A stretch of DNA of 64,000 nt, taken from positions 19,906 to 83,905 of the forward strand of contig CALVXG010000010.1 in assembly GCA_944368925.1 (NCBI GenBank). Reading direction: 5' to 3'. Of the stretch, positions 33,584 to 39,809 are shown piece by piece; within the stretch, counting starts at the first letter, position 1; each line of letters starts with the position of its first letter. Origin of the DNA: an uncultured Clostridia bacterium (GTDB lineage Bacteria; Bacillota; Clostridia; Christensenellales; Borkfalkiaceae). The notes beneath the pieces are model-generated. The model made no database searches and was not told the DNA's origin. It worked only from the letters and a program-made list of their open reading frames with translations. The position numbers and the translations under genes were made by a program.

Positions 33584-33609
33584 AAAAGCACCTTTTTCAG
33601 GTGCTTTTT
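33584..33609 (+). terminator. Element-borne terminator next to tRNA-Ser
   Basis: The stem AAAAGCACCT / AGGTGCTTTT immediately follows the CCA. Because it lies inside the element, it replaces the displaced native tRNA terminator, now at 36183-36222. Confidence 0.8.
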
Positions 33610-33617
33610 CTTGTTTT

Positions 33618-34448
33618 TTACGGTTCTATGCGGAATTTTTCGTATTCGCTCTTCCGAAACTGTGTACTTGTATGCGTGTATATCCCCAGCGTTACTTTTA
33701 TGTCGCTATGCCCTGCAAGGCTTTGACAAACATTGACATTGATTCCGCACTCTGCGCAACGTGTTACAAAGGTATGCCGCAAATCGTGCAGCTTATGGGT
33801 CGGGCAAAACCGCTTGAACGTTCGGCTTACGATACATTGTTTATACGGGAACACAAGCAGGCTTTCAGGGCATTGCGCTCTCTGTCTTTGGAGAAGTTCC
33901 CGAACGTGCGGGAGCATATCCAGACGGCGAAACGATGAAAGCGTTTTTGTGCCGCGTATCAGGATCGTGCCGCTTTCAAAGTCCACATCAGACCAACGCA
34001 GGGCAAGAGCTTCGCAACGCCGTACACCCGTATAAAGGTAGAACTCAAAGAGATTGCGCATATAATGATTGCCGACAGCGCGGAGAAATTCTCTCTGCTC
34101 CGTAACGGTGAGAGCTTCGCCAAGTTTCGAGCGGTGCTTTATCGGTTCAGCCTTTTTCATGATGTCGCTTTCTATGTAGTCCAGTCGGAACGCCTTGTTC
34201 AGGCTGTTATTCAGGACATGAAAGGCATACTTCCGCATACGGGTAGATTGTATTGCCGCCAATGCTTTGTCGATTGTAAAAGCGTTGAGTTCGTCAAGGC
34301 GCATATCTTTGAGCCATTGCGGCAAGTGTATCCGTATCACTCTTTCTATGTTCTCCGCCGTGCTTTTCGATACGGTCGGGAGCTTGTAAATGTTGTACCA
34401 ATCGGAGAGCCATTCTCCCAAGGTAAAACGTGCTTTCTGTTTTCTCAT
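33618..34448 (-). CDS. int: Tyrosine recombinase (integrase)
   Basis: A 276-residue site-specific recombinase. The N-terminal SAM-like DNA-binding domain (FTLGEWLSDWYNIYKLPTVSKSTAENIERVIR) is followed by a catalytic domain with the full tetrad: Arg in YTGVRRCEALALRW, HDLRH (His-x-x-Arg), GHSDIKVT, and the nucleophile Tyr in LGIYTHTS. It lacks the AP2-like arm domain, which explains its short length. It ends 35 bases from the attachment site, as in most tRNA-integrating elements. It should catalyse integration and excision at the 59-bp repeat. Confidence 0.93.
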   Translation of the reverse strand: MRKQKARFTLGEWLSDWYNIYKLPTVSKSTAENIERVIRIHLPQWLKDMRLDELNAFTIDKALAAIQSTRMRKYAFHVLNNSLNKAFRLDYIESDIMKKAEPIKHRSKLGEALTVTEQREFLRAVGNHYMRNLFEFYLYTGVRRCEALALRWSDVDFESGTILIRGTKTLSSFRRLDMLPHVRELLQRQRAQCPESLLVFPYKQCIVSRTFKRFCPTHKLHDLRHTFVTRCAECGINVNVCQSLAGHSDIKVTLGIYTHTSTQFRKSEYEKFRIEP

Positions 34449-34593
34449 AAGCCTACCTACAAATTAATACCGAGCCAACCATAAGCCAACCGTCCGCGGG
34501 GCGTGCTAATCACTCAAACGCCGTTGGGCTTTGTTGCGCGGTTCGAAATTACAAACAACTCTCTCCGACTATCGCCGAACACGCTTTGGCTTT

Positions 34594-35394
34594 TTAATGC
34601 GGCAATGGGACGGGCGTGAACTCATCGCACCAGAGCGGCGGGAAACACCTGCTTTCAAGCGGTTTTCGGAAGTCTGACAGGGACAGCGGAGCGTCCAAAA
34701 TGAATTGCATATAGTTCACTGTTCCGTAGTATTCACTTTCAAAAGAGGACGAGCAAGCAACGCGTTTGACAGTCATTTCCGCAAGTACTTTTTCAATCGT
34801 TTCGGAATCTGTGGTCGTCTGCGGGGCTGTCAGATTGCGGGACATGAAGAAACACTTCTCACCTGCAAGCCTTTCGTCCAGATTGTCTTTTGTCATGTAC
34901 TTTGTTATGTAAGCGCCGATATTGTCAACGTTGTCAATGCGGTTGATTTTGACAAAGCCATTTCCCCAGATTTCAGCCAGCCGTTCTTTCGGAACATACG
35001 AGCAATTCATCAGAAGATGATAATGGACTGCGCCGCGTTCCTGAAACTCCGGAACGGCAATATACTGCAACTTTGTATGAAGCTGATAGGACAGCCGCCG
35101 CATGAAGTCCGTAAACTGCTTGTTTGCTTTTTTCAGGTTCGTTACATTATCGGCAAAAGTGAGCGTTACAAACTTTGAGCGATTGGAAAAATTAGCGTTC
35201 GCATATCGTCGTACTTTTTGGCGAGCGCGGGAAGCGGTCTTTTCTCTGTTCTGTCGTTTCTGTTCGTCCGTGGTAGTGGTTTGTCCAGCTCTACCGATGC
35301 GATTACAGCGCAAAGGCACAACGGGACTTTCGTACTCGTAGAGTTCGACATTATTCCCAGATACTATTAACTTTTGCGTGTAACATTTTCGCAT
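34594..35394 (-). CDS. rep: Rolling-circle replication initiator (HUH Rep)
   Basis: A 266-residue Rep. Motif I is KFVTLTFADN, motif II is GAVHYHLLMN (the HUH metal site, here His-Tyr-His), and motif III is NIGAYITKYMTKDN with one or two catalytic Tyr and a Lys. The basic N-terminus (KRQNREKTASRARQKVRRYANANF) probably binds DNA. It would nick the element's double-strand origin after excision. It resembles the G2P/ORF2-type replication proteins of small plasmids and ssDNA phages. The start codon is ATG 35392-35394, and a possible longer start was not found. The promoter is 200 bases upstream and overlaps a repressor site. Confidence 0.88.
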   Translation of the reverse strand: MRKCYTQKLIVSGNNVELYEYESPVVPLRCNRIGRAGQTTTTDEQKRQNREKTASRARQKVRRYANANFSNRSKFVTLTFADNVTNLKKANKQFTDFMRRLSYQLHTKLQYIAVPEFQERGAVHYHLLMNCSYVPKERLAEIWGNGFVKINRIDNVDNIGAYITKYMTKDNLDERLAGEKCFFMSRNLTAPQTTTDSETIEKVLAEMTVKRVACSSSFESEYYGTVNYMQFILDAPLSLSDFRKPLESRCFPPLWCDEFTPVPLPH

Positions 35395-35409
35395 TAAGAA
35401 TACCTTTAA

Positions 35410-35581
35410 TCAAGTCAAGTCGTGCGGCGGAACGCCGCCCCCCGCTCCCCCATGTTCGGACCGGGGGCGGCAGTTCCCTGCCGTCCGCGTAAAGTAAAAG
35501 CCCCTACACGGGACAGGTGCAAGGGCTTAAACAGATTTAGCGGTAGACTAAACATATTGAATTGTAGACATAGCCTGTCCC
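35410..35581. other. Hairpin-rich candidate double-strand origin of the element
   Basis: The leader of rep holds several inverted repeats: GGCG-GAA-CGCC near 35426, CGGCAG-TTCC-CTGCCG at 35468-35483, AAGCCC...GGGCTT (35498-35528), and a wide pair GGGACAGG (about 35510) with CCTGTCCC (about 35574). Rolling-circle origins are typically hairpins next to rep, so this is the best candidate; the nick site is not identified. Confidence 0.45.
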
Positions 35582-35601
35582 GCTATCTCATTACGTGATA
35601 T

Positions 35602-35630
35602 ATTATATCATCACATTTTGAGATAGTCAA
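35602..35630 (-). promoter_or_regulatory. rep promoter with embedded operator
   Basis: On the minus strand: TTGACT (35625-35630), a 17-base spacer, and TATAAT (35602-35607). The spacer contains TATCTCAAAATG, a copy of the element's repeated TATCTCAA motif. Confidence 0.82.
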
Positions 35631-35648
35631 GACTATTTTTAAAACTTT

Positions 35649-35677
35649 CTTGATTTTTTTCTCATTTTGAGATAAAA
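35649..35677 (+). promoter_or_regulatory. Repressor promoter with embedded operator
   Basis: TTGATT (35649-35654), a 17-base spacer, and TAAAAT (35672-35677). CATTTTGAGATA overlaps the spacer and -10 box, the same motif as at 35612-35624. Confidence 0.75.
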
Positions 35678-35706
35678 TTTTATAAAACGACATAGGGGAG
35701 TCAGTT

Positions 35707-36099
35707 ATGTACAATAAATTTGCCGAATGCCTTACCGCCCTAATGAAAGAGCGGAACATTACACAATCACATCTTGCAGAGTGCCTAAAAGTGAAGCAGA
35801 ACACTATCAGCCAATGGGCAAAAGGCAAACGCGAACCCGATTTTGATATGCTGATAAAAATCTGTATTTTGTTTGATACTAATCCTACCGACATTCTGAA
35901 TTATCCCGCCGTAAAGAAACAAATAAAATATGGTTTTTTGCGTGATGTGGTCGGCAATGACAAACAATTTCAGAAAGAACAGAGAGCTCTATCAGATGAA
36001 ATGTTTGAACAAGGTATGCACCCTGTCGATATGCAATTAGAGTGCGAGAAACTTTACGAACAATATTATAAAGCGTACAAAGAGAAGTTTGGTTTTTAA
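35707..36099 (+). CDS. HTH (Cro/CI-type) repressor of the element
   Basis: A 130-residue protein. Residues about 4-62 form an XRE-family helix-turn-helix (LTALMKERNITQSHLAECLKVKQNTISQWAKGKREPDFDMLIKICILFDTNPTDIL). A helical tail rich in Glu, Gln and Tyr (QLECEKLYEQYYKAYKEKF) probably mediates dimerisation. AGGGGAG precedes ATG. It is divergent from rep, and copies of one palindromic motif lie in both promoters and downstream of its own stop, which indicates it controls both promoters and so the choice between dormancy and replication. Confidence 0.9.
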   Translation: MYNKFAECLTALMKERNITQSHLAECLKVKQNTISQWAKGKREPDFDMLIKICILFDTNPTDILNYPAVKKQIKYGFLRDVVGNDKQFQKEQRALSDEMFEQGMHPVDMQLECEKLYEQYYKAYKEKFGF

Positions 36100-36117
36100 T
36101 ATCTCAATTTGAGATGT
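36100..36117. promoter_or_regulatory. Perfect operator-like palindrome at the right end
   Basis: ATCTCAATTTGAGAT is a perfect palindrome directly between the repressor stop and the right att repeat. It is the complete form of half-sites present in both promoters. Confidence 0.65.
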
Positions 36118-36176
36118 CTGGAAATCGTGTGTACGTCATAAGCGTACCATGGGTTCAAATCCCATTCTCTGCGCCA
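36118..36176 (+). repeat. Right attachment repeat (59 bp)
   Basis: An exact copy of the 3' 59 bases of tRNA-Ser; the 5' part of the tRNA is absent here, so this is an att site, not a gene. Confidence 0.95.
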
Positions 36177-36182
36177 TACGTG

Positions 36183-36222
36183 AATAATACGAACTCTCAA
36201 TGGGAGTCCGTATTATTTTTTT
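36183..36222 (+). terminator. Displaced native tRNA-Ser terminator
   Basis: The stem AATAATACG..ACTC / GAGT..CGTATTATT is followed by eight T residues, six bases beyond the right att repeat. It would have followed the tRNA before integration. Confidence 0.8.
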
Positions 36223-36642
36223 ATCGGCGGCTTTGCCGCATGGCTGAAAAGAACGAAGATTTTATATTGCTATACAGCGGATCCCGACAAAGTCTGACCA
36301 AAAAAACGCAAGCTCTGTCGCAACCCAATACCTCGTACCAACGTGCGGTTGCGGATATACGATTTCTGATCCCAAAAAACGCAGTTCTGTTGCAATTATA
36401 AATTTTACAGAGGAAAGAAAGTATAAATACTTTTTGTTCCTGCTAAAATTTAAGACAGCCTGGCGGCCGCACGCATCTGCGCGCGGCCGCCCTATCAGAG
36501 CCAAAGCAGGCGGGCAAGGAATTTTCCTTGCCCGCCTGCTTTGCATATCTCTGAATTTTTTAGCAACCGTTTTTTAATTGTAAAACCCCGCGTTACCTTA
36601 CAAACCTTTCGGAAACCCGACGGCAAAGGCATGCGCGCACAT
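36223..36642. other. Intergenic stretch with two GC hairpins
   Basis: No gene is supported. A 53-codon frame from ATG 36241 lacks a ribosome site. A GGCGGCCGC / GCGGCCGCC hairpin (36462-36491) is followed by a perfect 19-bp stem with a two-base loop (36503-36542). Neither has a good T tract; they may end the minus-strand locus. Confidence 0.45.
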
Positions 36643-36932
36643 TTATTCGTGCTTCGGCAGGACGATATCCGCGCGAAGCGACTGTTTTTCCGCCGCCTCA
36701 ACTTTTTCCGATTTATTTTTGTCGGATAAGCTGAGATCCCGCAAAACCACTTTTACCGGATTTTTCGAGCGGAATAAAAATTCTGCCTGCACAAAAGATT
36801 CCCTGTCCTTGCGGGAAAATGCGACGGGCGAACAGTCTCCCCGCATGCCTGTCTCCCAGCAAACACCGAAAACGCGCGCTTCCCGCGCTGCAAAACCGCC
36901 CCGTCCCGAAAATATCCGTGCAATTTCAGCAT
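36643..36932 (-). pseudogene. Frameshifted remnant, possibly a sialate O-acetylesterase
   Basis: ATG 36932 overlaps the stop of the GH78-like gene and has GAGAGG upstream. The first frame reads MLKLHGYFRDGAVLQRGKRAF, like the N-terminus of SASA-type acetylesterases (xSDGxVLQRxKPxxVWG). After about 22 codons similarity would continue only in the -1 frame (FGVCWETG...VVLRDLSLSD...), which stops at 36643. The protein would be about 95 residues against an expected 450-650, so it looks both frameshifted and truncated. The family assignment is tentative. Confidence 0.4.
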
Positions 36933-38974
36933 TGCGTTTTTCCTCTCTTTAAAACGTCCAGCAGCCAGCACGCCACGGACGACCATCCGTGACAAAGACT
37001 TCCCGCATCTTCAAAATCTGCTTCGCCGTTCTGCGTTTCCCAAAACGAAGTCGCCCCTGCAAACAACATCTTCCCGAAAATCGAGCACAGGTCTTCCAGA
37101 CAATAATTTTCGTCGTCGTCCGTTTTCAGAATCGCATCGTACTTCAGCTGCAGCGCCGCCAGCGTGAGCGGTACGCACTTTTTCGGCTTTTTCAATTCCG
37201 ATACCATCTCTTTCTTTCTCCTGTCGGGAATTTCTCCCGTCAGAAGAAACAGCGCCTGCGTATAGGCGTGCCAGCCCCTGCGCGCCCCGTTCACACGATA
37301 CGAAGAGTACAACCCCATCTCCGCATCGTAAAATTTATCGAAACTTGCGGAAAGTTCTCCCGCATACTTCTCCAGTTCTTCCGCTTCTTTTTCCCGCTTT
37401 TGCCGCCGCTCCAGCGCAGCGATCGCCTTCGCCGCCCGATAAACGAGCGCCGTCAGCAGACCGTCCGCATACGACGGGATCTCCTCGCTTCGGAAAATCT
37501 CCCCGCCGTCCAGACCGGCCGACCATTCGTGAAAATTCCAGTAGCCAGGCTCCGTAAAGACATGCACGCCGTCTTCCTCCGTGTTCGAACGGAACGTCCG
37601 CAATGCGCGCTCCGCAAAGGGCAGCATTTCCTCCGCAAAGTCTTCCCTGTAATCCGCCGCCGCATTTTCGGCAATCGCCAGCAACACATACGCCGTAAAC
37701 GATGGGATCACGATCGGCGCACGCGCGGGCGCGCACAGTTCCACCAGACCGTTCTCCCTCGCCGATCTGCAGAACAAACGAAGGCCCGCGCGCGGCAATT
37801 CGTACTCCTTAAACGCACTGTACCCGAACAGCATCTGGTTGCGCGAATCCATCCCGTACAACGCCTGCTCCCGCCAACAGCAATCTTCATAATGCTCGTG
37901 CGCACATAATTTCAGCGTACGCACCGCCGTATCGTAAATTTTTTGCACAAGTCTGTCGCCGAAAACCGCCTTCTCTTCCCTGAAAGGATACATCACTTCG
38001 CAAACCGTCAGCCGTTCCAGAAGCAGACTGTGCGTCTGCACATACAAGCACAAATACCTGCCGCCGATCCGATGCAGATAATCCGTCCATTCGTTTTTAC
38101 CCGCGCGCAGCTTCAGTTCCGCCGCAAAATTGCGGGTATCTATGTGGGCGCGTACGCGAAGATCGCTTAAATGCTCCCCCCAGACGAGCACCGCATCGCA
38201 GGGCTCTTCCACTTCTACTTTAAGACTGCAATGTCCCGCACTCTCTTCTCCCAGATCGCAAACAACAAAAATGCCGTCCCCGTCGGGAGCGGAAAAATCA
38301 AGAGGCTGCCGCAGATCCGCAAAGGAAAGCCTCTCCTTTCCCGTCATATCGGAAAACCGAAGTGCCGACATCCACGCTAACTGCGCCCTTTCCGCCGCCG
38401 TCTTGCCGCCGCGGTACGCAAAAACGCCCTGCGCCGCCACAAGGCTCCCTTTCGGCGATCCGACCTTACACAGAGGAATCGGCCGCGCCGTCTCGCAAAA
38501 CGACGCGGACACGCGCACCGCGTTTTTCCAAGCCTGTGCTTCCTTCGTGAAATCGTACCCCCAGCCATAGCCGAGCTGCGGCGTCACGAGACAATCGGCG
38601 ACAAAATACCCTTCCGCCGCGCGGCACTGCGTCTTTTCGTCCGAAATCGCCGCAAGTTTGCCGTCCGCTTCCACTTCGAACGCGATCCCCGCCTGCATCG
38701 CGCGGCCCGTCGCAAAATCTGCGTCCATATGATACGCGAGAATCCGAAGTTCGTTGACCCCGCTGCGGACAAATTCCGTTATATCCGCCGTATCTACGCT
38801 CTTATAACGGGGGAGATCCGCATACTGCCCGTTGCAGACAAGTTTCCCGTTGACAAACGCCGCATATTGCCTGCTCGCCGAAACGCGGAGCAGGGCGGTA
38901 TGTTCACAAACGAACTCCGCCCTGAATTCCGCATACTGCGTCGCCTTTGATCCTTCCTGCCAAATCCAATTCAT
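36926..38974 (-). CDS. Alpha-L-rhamnosidase-like glycoside hydrolase (GH78 type)
   Basis: About 682 residues, no signal peptide, so cytoplasmic. The N-terminal part is beta-rich and lectin-like (ALLRVSASRQYAAFVNGKLVCNGQYADLPRYKSVDTADI, a typical GH78 accessory domain). The centre is an (alpha/alpha)6 barrel with YEDCCWREQALYGMDSRNQMLFGYSAF, matching the GH78 DCPxRxErxGWxGD region in modified form, and EPGYWNFHEWSAGLDGG. It ends in GAGSLCHGWSS. The start ATG 38974 (MNWIWQEG, AGGGAA upstream) is preferred over a TTG at 39079 without ribosome site. Rhamnose or a related deoxyhexose is the likely leaving group. Confidence 0.75.
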   Translation of the reverse strand: MNWIWQEGSKATQYAEFRAEFVCEHTALLRVSASRQYAAFVNGKLVCNGQYADLPRYKSVDTADITEFVRSGVNELRILAYHMDADFATGRAMQAGIAFEVEADGKLAAISDEKTQCRAAEGYFVADCLVTPQLGYGWGYDFTKEAQAWKNAVRVSASFCETARPIPLCKVGSPKGSLVAAQGVFAYRGGKTAAERAQLAWMSALRFSDMTGKERLSFADLRQPLDFSAPDGDGIFVVCDLGEESAGHCSLKVEVEEPCDAVLVWGEHLSDLRVRAHIDTRNFAAELKLRAGKNEWTDYLHRIGGRYLCLYVQTHSLLLERLTVCEVMYPFREEKAVFGDRLVQKIYDTAVRTLKLCAHEHYEDCCWREQALYGMDSRNQMLFGYSAFKEYELPRAGLRLFCRSARENGLVELCAPARAPIVIPSFTAYVLLAIAENAAADYREDFAEEMLPFAERALRTFRSNTEEDGVHVFTEPGYWNFHEWSAGLDGGEIFRSEEIPSYADGLLTALVYRAAKAIAALERRQKREKEAEELEKYAGELSASFDKFYDAEMGLYSSYRVNGARRGWHAYTQALFLLTGEIPDRRKKEMVSELKKPKKCVPLTLAALQLKYDAILKTDDDENYCLEDLCSIFGKMLFAGATSFWETQNGEADFEDAGSLCHGWSSVACWLLDVLKRGKTQC

Positions 38975-39186
38975 ATTTTCCCTATATTTCAGGCATATAA
39001 GCCCGTTTTTTTCCGATTCGATCAGCCCGTCGACAATCCTATTTACATAAAATCCGTCCGCATAAGGCTGAAACCGCAATTCGTTTTCGTTGAAAAATTC
39101 CTGTTAATTACCGCTTTTGTCGATGATCATTCAAGCCATCGTTTCCGTCATCGAAATGCCTTCAAGTTATACAGTCAGCACTTTTA

Positions 39187-39582
39187 TCAGAAACGGATCG
39201 TTACGGGAGCGTGCGAAAAGGAAGAAATCGTCGCCGTTGCGTCCTTCAGATAGCAGACGAGCGTGTTTCCCGAAGGGCCCGTCTTGTACATGGCCCGCAA
39301 AGAAGGATATTCCTCCAGCATGCTCTCCTGCGCTTCGACGCGGTCATCCGCAACGAGCGTACACGCGACGCGGATCCATTCGTCCCCTTTCATCGCGCAC
39401 AGTTCCGCTTTCGGATTCGCCGCAATCTGCTTTGCGACCTCTTTTCCTTTGCCCGTCTGAATATACAATTTCCCTTCAAAAATATGTACCGTGCCGAACG
39501 GACGCACTCTCGGTTGGTCGCCCTCTTCCGTCGCAAGATAATACGTCTGCGCCGCTTTGAGAAAATCATAAACGCGTTTCAT
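39187..39582 (-). CDS. Pyridoxamine 5'-phosphate oxidase-like flavoprotein
   Basis: A 131-residue split-barrel protein: FLKAAQTYYLATEEGDQPRVRPFGTVHIFEGKLYIQTGKGKEVAKQI is the hallmark FMN-binding N-terminal region of the small PNPOx-like family common in anaerobes, and EWIRVACTLVADDR follows. It probably binds FMN or F420 and reduces a small substrate; it is not a true pyridoxine oxidase. GGGAGGAAAG lies before ATG. It has its own consensus promoter, so it is separate from the glycan operon despite its position. Confidence 0.85.
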   Translation of the reverse strand: MKRVYDFLKAAQTYYLATEEGDQPRVRPFGTVHIFEGKLYIQTGKGKEVAKQIAANPKAELCAMKGDEWIRVACTLVADDRVEAQESMLEEYPSLRAMYKTGPSGNTLVCYLKDATATISSFSHAPVTIRF

Positions 39583-39608
39583 ATCTTTCCTCCCCGCATT
39601 TTTTCTAC

Positions 39609-39637
39609 ATTATAACACTTGTCTTTCTCCGTTTCAA
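39609..39637 (-). promoter_or_regulatory. Promoter of the PNPOx-like gene
   Basis: On the minus strand: TTGAAA (39632-39637), a 17-base spacer, and TATAAT (39609-39614). Confidence 0.85.
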
Positions 39638-39766
39638 GAAAAATCGGTATAATTCCGCATAAAATCACGCCTATATCGAAAATAAAATTTTTGTCCTCTC
39701 TCGGCCCTTTTCTGAAGGAAGGGCGGCGGCCCTTTACAGCGTGAAACTGTTCCGCAAAAAGGCAAG

Positions 39767-39801
39767 ACGCTGCGGGGCAACCAACCTTTGCCCCGCAGCG
39801 T
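39767..39801 (-). terminator. Hairpin closing the large glycan operon
   Basis: A 14-bp stem (39767-39780 with 39788-39801) lies just after the stop at 39810. The T tract on the minus strand is delayed (CTTGCCTTTTT), so efficiency is uncertain. Confidence 0.55.
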
Positions 39802-39809
39802 AGAACAGG

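Larger units (their letters stand above)
33583..36176. mobile_element. 2.6-kb integrated rolling-circle element in tRNA-Ser
   Basis: Bounded by exact 59-bp repeats, the element carries just three recognisable genes: a tyrosine integrase next to the left end, an HUH rolling-circle Rep, and an HTH repressor next to the right end transcribed divergently from Rep. There is no structural, packaging or conjugation gene, so it resembles an integrative plasmid or a minimal satellite. It is apparently intact: open frames are full length and both att copies are perfect. Confidence 0.92.

Noticed and set aside
36118-36176. Second tRNA-Ser gene
   Set aside because: Only the 3' 59 bases are present; the acceptor 5' strand and D arm are missing, so it is an attachment repeat.
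36241-36401. 53-codon plus-strand frame after the tRNA-Ser insertion
   Set aside because: No ribosome site and no promoter; possibly part of a repeated intergenic sequence, but a second copy was not found in the window.
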